Of a stretch of 6,062 nucleotides of DNA, positions 1 through 5,146 are shown one piece after another. Position 1 is the first letter of the stretch, and the number at the start of each line of letters is the position of its first letter. Made by a program: the position numbers and the translations under genes. Under the pieces are notes generated by a model. That model did no database searches. It was not told the origin of the DNA and was given only the letters and a program-made list of their open reading frames with translations. This DNA is from Acidobacteriaceae bacterium (GTDB lineage Bacteria > Acidobacteriota > Terriglobia > Terriglobales > Acidobacteriaceae), in NCBI GenBank assembly GCA_027307295.1, contig DAHUXF010000181.1:251-6312 (forward strand). The letters are read 5' to 3'.

Positions 1-124
1 CATGTCTGACAAGTCAAAAGGGATGAATCGATTCTTGAGTTTACAAGCTGTTACAACCCCATGGAAGCTGGTTTTACCCCGGCAAAAACCGAACTCCCAT
101 TCCGCGCTAAGTACATGAAGCTGC

Positions 125-140
125 TGTGATTAGAATCACA
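125..140. promoter_or_regulatory. CRP/FNR-family operator-like dyad
   Basis: The sequence TGTGATT-AG-AATCACA is a perfect inverted repeat with 7-bp arms. It matches the classical CRP core TGTGA-N6-TCACA at all ten specified bases. Its centre (132.5) lies about 71 bp upstream of the start expected from the promoter at 169-196, a spacing typical of class I CRP activation. The match and symmetry are seen directly. Binding by a CRP/FNR-family protein is inferred, since relatives such as GlxR or Clp use nearly the same site. Confidence 0.6.
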
Positions 141-168
141 TATTCACCTCCGGTACCTGGCTTAGCAT

Positions 169-196
169 TGCTGATCTTGGGCAGCTCCGCTATATT
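169..196 (+). promoter_or_regulatory. Candidate sigma70-type promoter for the small gene
   Basis: TTGCTG (169-174) and TATATT (191-196) are separated by 16 bp and resemble -35 and -10 hexamers. They sit just downstream of the CRP-type dyad and end 10 bp before the ATG at 207. Transcription would begin around 203-207, leaving almost no leader. The hexamers are visible, but promoter activity is inferred. Confidence 0.4.
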
Positions 197-206
197 TTTA
201 AACAGC

Positions 207-581
207 ATGTACGACGATTTTCACGCTACTGACCGCTGGACTGGACAGAAACTCCATTGTGTTTACCAGGCCTTGATTGTTGCTATTGCAACCCGGCACG
301 CTGACGCCGTGGATATAAAATTTTTGGCCAGCGGACGTCCGGTATGGATTGCTTTGCCGCATCCAACATGGGTTGAATACAAGGAACGCACGGGCCGTAC
401 TATTTCCGATCCCTTGGCCATACAAACCGCTGGACATTTTTTGAAGACAGCTATTGAGTCCGGTACGTATGAGCACGGGCGGGAGATGTACACGCTCACG
501 GTAGAAGAATCGCTGATGCATTTAAATGCAGTATTGAAGGAAGTCGGCGCGCCGCAAGACGCGTTGATTAAGACGGCTTAA
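207..581 (+). CDS. Hypothetical protein, 124 aa
   Basis: I do not recognise this protein. From ATG 207 it is a soluble-looking 124-residue polypeptide with no signal peptide or membrane segment. It has a mixed alpha/beta look: a hydrophobic helix near residues 17-27 (LIVAIAT), a strand-like stretch with GRPVWIALPHPTW, and an amphipathic C-terminal helix with EESLMHLNAVLKEV. The frame stays open upstream to a GTG at 126, which would add 27 residues. That extension has AT-rich third positions, overlaps a perfect CRP-type dyad and promoter-like hexamers, and encodes an odd hydrophobic tail, so I prefer ATG 207. No clear Shine-Dalgarno precedes 207, so the mRNA may be nearly leaderless. The gene ends 90 bp before the pckA start on the same strand, and the two could be cotranscribed. 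Confidence 0.6.
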   Translation: MYDDFHATDRWTGQKLHCVYQALIVAIATRHADAVDIKFLASGRPVWIALPHPTWVEYKERTGRTISDPLAIQTAGHFLKTAIESGTYEHGREMYTLTVEESLMHLNAVLKEVGAPQDALIKTA

Positions 582-587
582 GCCGTC
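572..587. repeat. 16-bp perfect palindrome across the stop codon
   Basis: GACGGCTTAAGCCGTC is perfectly self-complementary and contains the TAA stop (579-581) of the small gene. As RNA it could form a 6-bp GC-rich stem with a UUAA loop. No T-tract follows, so it is not a standard intrinsic terminator. It lies 85 bp before the pckA start and could act as an operator, an attenuation or decay-protecting hairpin, or have no role. Confidence 0.5.
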
Positions 588-655
588 CGTTCAGGCCAAG
601 ACCCGCTGTTCCACCGAATTACGCCGCAAAAGGACGCAGAAGGGGTTTTGAGAAC

Positions 656-660
656 AGGAG
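656..660 (+). promoter_or_regulatory. Ribosome binding site setting the pckA start
   Basis: AGGAG lies 11 nt before ATG 672. It would fall inside the coding region if the in-frame TTG at 648 were used. That TTG has only a GAAGGGG sequence two bases upstream, too close to serve. The site therefore supports ATG 672, although its spacing is a little long. Confidence 0.6.
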
Positions 661-671
661 ATCTCGCCATC

Positions 672-1361
672 ATGTCACAGACTTTGCCCGCCCTGGATAC
701 AGCCTCAGCCCTGGAAACTCTGCTCAAAAGCAACAAAGTCCATCGTAACCTGCATTCCGGCATTCTGGTGGAACACGCGGTGCGCCGCGGCGAAGGGCTG
801 CTGGCAGACAACGGTGCGGTTGTCGCCTATACAGGGAAATACACAGGCCGCACGCCCAAGGACAAATTCACAGTGAAAGATCCGGTCACCACGGAATTAG
901 TGAACTGGGGCGACGTCAACCAGCCTTTTGATCCGGAAAAGTTCGATGCGCTGTTTGAGCGCGTGGTCGGTTCGCTGCGGGGCAAGGAGTTATTTGTTCA
1001 GGACCTGTACGCGGGCGCGGATCCCAGGTACCGTCTGCCCATTCGTGTCATCAATGAGTATGCCTGGCACAATCTTTTTGTGCGCGCCTTGTTTGTACGG
1101 CCTAAGAAGGAAGAACTCAAGACGCATCATGCGGAGTTCACTATTGTGGCCGCGCCGGAATTCCAGGCCGATCCCAAGCGTGACGGCACCCGTTCAGAGG
1201 CGTTTATTGTGGTGAGCTTCACGCGCAAGGTGGTCTTGATCGGTGGGACCAAGTATGCCGGCGAGATGAAGAAATCGATTTTCAGCGTGATGAATTTTCT
1301 GCTGCCGCCACGTAATGTGTTTCCCATGCATTGCTCGGCGAACGTCGGGCAAGAATGGTGA
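672..1361 (+). CDS. pckA: pckA 5' frame: N-terminal half of PEP carboxykinase
   Basis: As read, this frame encodes about 229 residues from ATG 672. Residues 1-226 are genuine PckA sequence, followed by the out-of-frame QEW and TGA. It covers the N-terminal substrate domain. Arg60 in TGRTPKDKF should bind the oxaloacetate/PEP carboxylate, and Tyr195 with Lys200/201 in the GEMKK segment and His220 contribute to substrate and Mn2+ binding by homology with E. coli PckA. It lacks the P-loop and the whole nucleotide-binding domain, so alone it could not be active. An in-frame TTG at 648 would add eight residues, but the SD position argues against it. Confidence 0.85.
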   Translation: MSQTLPALDTASALETLLKSNKVHRNLHSGILVEHAVRRGEGLLADNGAVVAYTGKYTGRTPKDKFTVKDPVTTELVNWGDVNQPFDPEKFDALFERVVGSLRGKELFVQDLYAGADPRYRLPIRVINEYAWHNLFVRALFVRPKKEELKTHHAEFTIVAAPEFQADPKRDGTRSEAFIVVSFTRKVVLIGGTKYAGEMKKSIFSVMNFLLPPRNVFPMHCSANVGQEW

Positions 1362-2268
1362 GACGGCGCTTTTCTTTGGCCTCTCCGGGACAGGAAAAAC
1401 AACTCTCTCAGCGGACCCGGAGCGCCTGCTGATTGGCGACGACGAACACGGGTGGAGCCCCACCGGCATTTTCAATTTTGAAGGCGGTTGTTATGCCAAG
1501 TGCATCAAGCTCTCAAAAGAGAATGAGCCGCAGATCTGGAATGCCATCCGCTTTGGCTCAGTGCTGGAAAACGTGACGCTCGATCCGGAAACCCACGTTC
1601 CCGACTACAACGATGACAGCAAGACTGAGAACACGCGCTGTGCCTATCCCGTGGATTACATTGAGGGCGCGGTCATTCCCGGAATCGGCGGCCATCCCAA
1701 GAACGTGATTTTCCTTACGGCTGATGCCTTTGGTGTGCTTCCTCCAATTTCCAAATTGAGCAAAGACCAGGCAATGTATCACTTCCTTTCCGGCTATACC
1801 GCAAAGGTTGCTGGAACAGAAGCGGGTGTGAAGGAACCGCAGCCAAACTTCTCCACCTGTTTTGGCTCACCATTTATGCCGCTGCGTCCAAAAGTTTATG
1901 CGGAAATGCTGGGCCGCCGGATGGATGAGCACGGCACGCAGTGCTGGCTGGTGAATACAGGATGGTTTGGCGGGCCCTACGGAGTGGGCTCAAGAATGAA
2001 GCTTCCGTATACCCGGGCCATGGTCAACGCGGCGATTGAGGGCAAGCTCAACGACGTGGAATTTGAAATCGATCCCGCGTTTGGGTTGACCGTGCCCAAA
2101 TCCGTGCCCGGTGTGCCGGAAGAGTTTCTGCGCGCCCGCGACGCATGGGAAGACAATGCGGCTTATGACAAATCAGCGGCTGATCTGGCCGCGCGCTTCG
2201 CCAAGAACTTTGAGAAGTTTGACGCGCCCGCAAACATCCGGGCAGCGGGACCGGGACCCAGGAAATAA
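1315..2268 (+). CDS. pckA: pckA 3' frame: C-terminal half of PEP carboxykinase
   Basis: Genuine PckA sequence begins at AAG 1351 (KNGETALFFGLSGTGKTT) and runs to TAA 2266-2268, about 305 residues. The ATG at 1315 only opens the frame and encodes 12 codons of non-homologous sequence; no SD precedes it, so independent initiation is unlikely. The piece carries the kinase-1a P-loop GLSGTGKTT, the kinase-2 GDDEHGW with the metal-binding Asp, ENTRCAYPVDYIE with the catalytic Arg, and the conserved TAKVAGTE and NTGWFGGPYGVG segments. The short C-terminal tail (AAGPGPRK) looks like a natural end. No further stop or frame break occurs. Confidence 0.85.
   Translation: MCFPCIARRTSGKNGETALFFGLSGTGKTTLSADPERLLIGDDEHGWSPTGIFNFEGGCYAKCIKLSKENEPQIWNAIRFGSVLENVTLDPETHVPDYNDDSKTENTRCAYPVDYIEGAVIPGIGGHPKNVIFLTADAFGVLPPISKLSKDQAMYHFLSGYTAKVAGTEAGVKEPQPNFSTCFGSPFMPLRPKVYAEMLGRRMDEHGTQCWLVNTGWFGGPYGVGSRMKLPYTRAMVNAAIEGKLNDVEFEIDPAFGLTVPKSVPGVPEEFLRARDAWEDNAAYDKSAADLAARFAKNFEKFDAPANIRAAGPGPRK
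1347..1350 (+). other. pckA: Frameshift site in pckA (GGGC for expected GGC)
   Basis: Family sequence requires Val-Gly-Lys-Asn-Gly here, encoded GTC-GGC-AAG-AAT-GGT. The window reads GTC-GGGC-AAG, so there is one G too many in a three-G run. Dropping any one of the three restores the full frame. No other pckA codon is disturbed. Confidence 0.9.
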
Positions 2269-2297
2269 CCCAACATCTCCTTCCCCATATGAAATGA

Positions 2298-2331
2298 AAA
2301 GAGGCGCTGCCGTTACCGGTAACGCCTCTTT
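2298..2331. terminator. Bidirectional intrinsic terminator between convergent genes
   Basis: AAAGAGGCG (2298-2306) pairs with CGCCTCTTT (2323-2331) as a 9-bp stem. The 16-nt interior contains TTACCGGTAA, itself self-complementary. The stem ends in TTT on the plus strand. On the minus strand the A-run at 2297-2300 gives TTTT. It lies 30 bp after the pckA stop and 60 bp after the stop of the convergent minus-strand gene, so it can serve both. Confidence 0.75.
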
Positions 2332-2353
2332 AATGTTCCTGGTTTCTTTTCGA

Positions 2354-2373
2354 GGATGTCAGCCCGGACATCC
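2354..2373. repeat. 7-bp stem-loop downstream of the minus-strand gene
   Basis: GGATGTC (2354-2360) and GACATCC (2367-2373) form a perfect 7-bp stem with the 6-nt loop AGCCCG. It sits 17 bp beyond the stop of the minus-strand gene. There is no T-tract on either side, so it is more likely an mRNA 3'-end stabilising structure than a terminator. Confidence 0.45.
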
Positions 2374-2390
2374 CTTCAAGCCGCCGCTGG

Positions 2391-2807
2391 TCAAGCTATT
2401 TTTTCTTCCAGCCGCTCCTTTACCGCGGCGCTGATCCGCTCAATGAAAGACACCGGTTGCTCATTAACTGTGTGGCCCAGGCGGTTGCGCAGGAGTTGCA
2501 GAAATTTGGTGACGCGCTGAAGCCTTTGGCTCTCCATGCCGTCACGCACCAGTTGTGGGCTGACTTGCGATGCGGTTTCAATGTATTGCCATAAGAGCAG
2601 GCGCATGTCATCCACTGCCGCCTTGAGTTCCGTCAGCATTTCAACATTCAAATCGGCTGCCGGCATTGACTGCTTTGCAGATGCATCAGGAGTTTGCATG
2701 GCCAGCCAGTAAAGGTCGCCGTGCACGGCATTCAGCGCGTTCGTCAGGTCCTTAAGATGGGTTACCAGTTCGTTAAAATCCGATATTGAGCAGCGTTCTT
2801 TAATCAT
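2391..2807 (-). CDS. Hypothetical helical protein, 138 aa
   Basis: The gene starts at ATG 2807 with a good AAGGA Shine-Dalgarno (2816-2820) eight bases upstream, and ends at TGA 2391-2393. I do not recognise the family. The protein has no signal peptide, no membrane segment and no Cys/His metal motif. Nearly all of it is compatible with amphipathic alpha helices: residues 8-40 (FNELVTHLKDLTNALNAV), a Pro/Ala/Ser linker around 41-52, then 55-80 (EMLTELKAAVDDMRLLLWQYIE), 88-115 and a charged tail 122-138 (ERISAAVKERLEEKIA). Such a helical bundle suggests a small cytosolic protein-protein interaction or regulatory role, but the function is unknown. It has its own candidate promoter. It follows the phosphatase gene on the same strand, but an intrinsic terminator separates them, so they are probably separate transcripts. 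Confidence 0.78.
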   Translation of the reverse strand: MIKERCSISDFNELVTHLKDLTNALNAVHGDLYWLAMQTPDASAKQSMPAADLNVEMLTELKAAVDDMRLLLWQYIETASQVSPQLVRDGMESQRLQRVTKFLQLLRNRLGHTVNEQPVSFIERISAAVKERLEEKIA

Positions 2808-2873
2808 TGCGGGGATCCTTAATGCTTTACTACTGTATTAGTGTCTAGGATGCTCCGTACGTTGCGTTTGTGC

Positions 2874-2902
2874 TTGTTACTCAAGTACATGTCCACAGTC
2901 AA
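2874..2902 (-). promoter_or_regulatory. Candidate promoter of the 138-aa gene
   Basis: Read on the minus strand, TTGACT (2897-2902) and TAACAA (2874-2879) are separated by 17 bp. The -35 is close to consensus and the -10 is weak. The expected transcript start leaves a leader of about 60 nt before ATG 2807. This is inferred from the hexamers alone. Confidence 0.33.
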
Positions 2903-2934
2903 TCTGCAACTGATTTAGTGCGCTCCAGCGTTCG

Positions 2935-2967
2935 TTAATTTAATGTTAATTCTTTTAATTGCAATTA
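2935..2967. other. AT-rich island with phased TTAATT repeats
   Basis: Within the 289-bp gap 2808-3096 this short segment is almost entirely A/T. It contains TTAATT at 2935, 2946 and 2955 (spacings 11 and 9 bp, near one helical turn) and the palindrome AATTGCAATT (2957-2966). It lies about 30 bp upstream of the candidate -35 of the minus-strand gene. It could be an UP-element-like or bent regulatory segment. The rest of the gap shows only that promoter and the terminator at 3034-3055; I see no gene in it. Confidence 0.4.
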
Positions 2968-3033
2968 CATAGAAGAAGTTTATCTCTTTCCCACAGGTTG
3001 GAGTTTTGTTGGAACCAGAATGGGACTCAGGGC

Positions 3034-3055
3034 AAAAAAGCACCTGTCTCGGTGC
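3034..3055 (-). terminator. Intrinsic terminator of the phosphatase gene
   Basis: On the minus strand, GCACC-GAGACA-GGTGC forms a 5-bp GC-rich stem with a 6-nt loop and is followed at once by six T residues (the A-run 3034-3039 on the plus strand). It begins about 40 bp beyond the TAA stop of the phosphatase gene, which fits a Rho-independent terminator for it. Confidence 0.75.
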
Positions 3056-3096
3056 ATTTGCCTAGAAGCTGATTTGGGGGTTGTCGAAGAAGAATT

Positions 3097-4935
3097 TTAA
3101 TTTTCTAATGTTGGCTCGCCTGGCAGTGGTTCTGCGGGATCGCTTTCTTTGTCGGCTGTAACCTTCATCACAATCAAAACCTTGTCATCATCGTTCATGC
3201 TGGCGGTGGCATAGGCTGACACTTCCGCCAGCACCGCGTCAGCAACCCCCTGGGCGCTGCGGTCACGATGGCGGCAAACAAACTCTGTGAGACGCTGCAT
3301 CCCGTAGTCATGCTTTTGATCGTCGGAGATGCGCAATATGCCGTCCGTAGTACAGACGAACAAGTCATCTTTCTCGAGCTTTATGGTGCCGCGGGTGTAG
3401 TCCACCTGGGGGAACAAGCCGATGACGGTGCCGCCTTCTTCCAGAAGCTTTACATCTCCACTTTTGCCGCGCACCAGAATCGGCGGCACATGGCCGGCAT
3501 TGACGTATTGCAGGATGTTGCGCCGCGTGTCCACCAGGCCAAGAAAAACACTCAAATGCTTGCCCGCTTTGGTATAGGCGTACAGCATTTCATTCAGAGA
3601 GAAGGCCAGCACCTCAAGGGAGTGCAGATGCATGACCAGCGCGCGCAACGTGGCTTGCAGGTTCGCCATAATCAGCGCCGAAGAGACGCCGTGGCCTTCC
3701 ACCTCAGCGCTTACCACCAGCAGCGATTGTGGCCCGAGGTTGATGAAATCATAGTAGTCAGCGGCAACATCAAAACAATAATCGCTCAACACGGCAATGT
3801 CATAGCCAGGGACCACGGGGGGCGCTTCCGGCAGCAAGCGGTGTTGAATGCTGCGCGCCAGAGAGAGTTCCCGTTCCATGCGCTGTTTCTCCATGGTGTC
3901 GCGATGCAACTGCGCATTCTCCAGCGCCATGGCCATGTGCCCGGAAAGTTTCTCCAAAAACCCCACGTCTTCAGTGGAAAAGCGGCCTCCCTGGGCATTC
4001 AGCAGTTGCAGCACGCCCACAATCTCACCGGAATGATGGCGAATGGGCATGCTGAGCAATGACTTGGTGCGGTAGTTCAAGCGCTGGTCAAAGCTGGGAT
4101 CAAAAAACTCCAGGGCGTAAGCATCCTCGGTATTTACAACTTCGCCGGAGACAGCAACACGTCCCGCGACGCCTTTGCCAAAGGGGATTCGTATCTCCTG
4201 ATGATCAAGCCCGGAAGCTGCAATGGACCAGACTTCCTCGCGTTTGCGGTCTGCAAGAAAAACCGTGCCGCGTTCCGCCTTTACTTCCGTCCGGGCAATC
4301 TTCAGGATCAACTCCAGCAGTTCGGCCAGGTCCAGAGTTGAATTCAGCATTCGTGTAGCTTCAAACAGCAGCGAGAGCTGGTTGATGCGCTTGTCTTTCT
4401 CGCGCGTCGCTAATACATTGCCGAGTTTGGCGGCACTCATCTCCGAATACAGCCGCCACCACAACAGCAAATCTTCTGATACTTCTCCTGTAGCGTAGAT
4501 CGCCAGAACGCCTGCTAATTGACCGGCTGTAAGGAGCGGGTATCCGGAAATGTGGGTGAGGCCGGTACTGCGCGCGAATTCCAGGTCATCGCCGCCAAAA
4601 GTGGAGAGCACAATATTTTCAACGCTGGTTTTGTTATGGGCGATCTTTCCTACTGCGCCAACACCGGCGGCTGCGTATTCCAGGCGGTGCGTGGCGTTCA
4701 ATCCTGCCGCGTGCGTGAGATAACAGGAGCCTGAGGAGCTGTCCCAGAGCCATAACTCGGTGCGGGCGGCATCAAAGTCGCTGACCAGCATTTCCAGGAC
4801 TCGCGCAGTCAGGTCTTCGCCGGCCCGGCTGAGTGCAGCCACGGCGTTGGCGAATGCGTTCACGTAATTTTTGCTGTGCGCCTTCGTCTTTACCACGCCT
4901 TGCCGTACCTCAATGGATTTTTCCTCGAGAGCCAA
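3097..4935 (-). CDS. GAF-GAF-SpoIIE (PP2C-type) phosphatase, 612 aa
   Basis: This is a cytosolic signalling protein of the RsbU/SpoIIE class; family members dephosphorylate phospho-serine anti-anti-sigma factors in partner-switching pathways. An N-terminal divergent GAF domain covers about 40-175. A clearer second GAF covers about 190-340 (FGKGVAGRVA, SLLSMPIRHHSGEIVGVLQLLNA). A coiled linker (345-362) leads to ARSIQHRLLP and the phosphatase domain (about 363-592). Asp393 in ADYYDF, Asp531 in TTDGI and the DDD at 582-584 match expected metal ligands. However, the usual GGDYYD reads AADYYD, and the usual GD(V/M)SGHG reads SAEVEGHG, with Glu411 in place of Asp. There is no membrane segment, so GAF ligands are probably cytosolic. 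The start is uncertain. TTG 4935 directly abuts an upstream TGA and has no SD; GTG 4896 (residue 14) has GAGGT ten bases upstream. No sigma-factor partner is encoded in the window. Confidence 0.88.
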   Translation of the reverse strand: MALEEKSIEVRQGVVKTKAHSKNYVNAFANAVAALSRAGEDLTARVLEMLVSDFDAARTELWLWDSSSGSCYLTHAAGLNATHRLEYAAAGVGAVGKIAHNKTSVENIVLSTFGGDDLEFARSTGLTHISGYPLLTAGQLAGVLAIYATGEVSEDLLLWWRLYSEMSAAKLGNVLATREKDKRINQLSLLFEATRMLNSTLDLAELLELILKIARTEVKAERGTVFLADRKREEVWSIAASGLDHQEIRIPFGKGVAGRVAVSGEVVNTEDAYALEFFDPSFDQRLNYRTKSLLSMPIRHHSGEIVGVLQLLNAQGGRFSTEDVGFLEKLSGHMAMALENAQLHRDTMEKQRMERELSLARSIQHRLLPEAPPVVPGYDIAVLSDYCFDVAADYYDFINLGPQSLLVVSAEVEGHGVSSALIMANLQATLRALVMHLHSLEVLAFSLNEMLYAYTKAGKHLSVFLGLVDTRRNILQYVNAGHVPPILVRGKSGDVKLLEEGGTVIGLFPQVDYTRGTIKLEKDDLFVCTTDGILRISDDQKHDYGMQRLTEFVCRHRDRSAQGVADAVLAEVSAYATASMNDDDKVLIVMKVTADKESDPAEPLPGEPTLEN

Positions 4936-5004
4936 TCATAACGGGAGCTTTGTGGTTTGAGTGTAATTCGTATTGGAGACATTTTCCTGGGGAGTGTGGC
5001 TCAG

Positions 5005-5032
5005 TTTATGAAGAATGTACCCAATTTGTAAA
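5005..5032 (-). promoter_or_regulatory. Candidate promoter of the phosphatase gene
   Basis: On the minus strand, TTTACA (5027-5032) matches the -35 consensus at five of six bases. It is followed after 16 bp by CATAAA (5005-5010), which matches four of six. Transcription would start near 4998, about 60 nt before the TTG start. No experimental support is available. Confidence 0.4.
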
Positions 5033-5051
5033 GATAAAGCCGCAAAAGAGA

Positions 5052-5066
5052 TACACCAGAGGTGTA
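5052..5066. promoter_or_regulatory. Operator-like inverted repeat in the divergent region
   Basis: TACACC-AGA-GGTGTA is a perfect dyad with 6-bp arms and a 3-bp centre. It lies about 20 bp upstream of the candidate phosphatase -35 and about 20 bp upstream of the candidate receptor -35, so a protein bound here could affect both directions. No known operator was recognised. Confidence 0.4.
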
Positions 5067-5084
5067 GATAAGGGAATAAGCTGC

Positions 5085-5112
5085 TTGCGTTCAGCCCCTT
5101 TGTGATGATAAA
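5085..5112 (+). promoter_or_regulatory. Weak candidate promoter of the TonB receptor gene
   Basis: TTGCGT (5085-5090) and GATAAA (5107-5112) are separated by 16 bp. Matches to consensus are partial (TTG of the -35, four of six in the -10). If used, the leader would be about 65-70 nt and would contain the hairpin at 5147-5160. Confidence 0.25.
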
Positions 5113-5146
5113 AGCGCTCCATCCACCAATCAATATGGGGAATCCT

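Larger units (their letters stand above)
672..2268 (+). pseudogene. pckA: Phosphoenolpyruvate carboxykinase (ATP), frameshifted
   Basis: The product is ATP-dependent PEP carboxykinase, a cytosolic enzyme converting oxaloacetate and ATP to phosphoenolpyruvate, CO2 and ADP, the committing step of gluconeogenesis from TCA intermediates. Joining the two frames at GGG 1347-1349 gives about 531 residues, close to the roughly 540 of E. coli PckA. All hallmark motifs survive: TGRTPKDKF (Arg60), YAGEMKKS (Tyr195, Lys200, Lys201), MHCSANVG (His220), P-loop GLSGTGKTT (Lys242, Thr243), GDDEHGW (Asp257) and ENTR (Arg322). These match E. coli Tyr207, Lys212/213, His232, Lys254/Thr255, Asp269 and Arg333 with an almost constant offset. 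One extra base shifts the frame after Gly226, and the first frame stops at TGA 1359-1361. With everything downstream intact, either a sequencing or assembly indel or a very recent mutation is likely. A terminator follows 30 bp after the stop. Confidence 0.93.

Noticed and set aside
70..90. GGTTTT...AAAACC inverted repeat as a terminator
   Set aside because: The stem is AT-rich with a 9-nt loop, no T-tract follows on either strand, and no upstream gene end is visible within the window.
2..118. Short plus-strand frame of 38 codons from ATG 2
   Set aside because: There is no room to see an SD upstream, the product has no recognisable feature, and third-position composition is not coding-like. 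It could also be chance within a regulatory region.
648..671. TTG 648 as the pckA start
   Set aside because: Its purine-rich SD would be only two bases away, while AGGAG at 656-660 is suitably placed for ATG 672, which gives a normal PckA N-terminus.
1341..1361. Programmed +1 frameshift in pckA
   Set aside because: No slow or stop codon occurs at the shift point (GTC GGG CAA), there is no known slippery motif, and PckA is not known to use frameshifting. A simple one-base insertion is the more economical explanation.
3268..4062. Long plus-strand reading frame of 264 codons
   Set aside because: It lies wholly opposite the second GAF and phosphatase domains of the minus-strand gene, whose protein is clearly homologous to known domains. 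The plus-strand product is Gln/His/Arg-rich with no recognisable domain, as expected for an antisense shadow.
4936..5133. 65-codon minus-strand frame ending against the phosphatase start
   Set aside because: It begins with TTG without a clear SD, overlaps the better promoter candidate, and its hydrophobic segment is the only protein-like feature. It is kept as a finding rather than called a gene.
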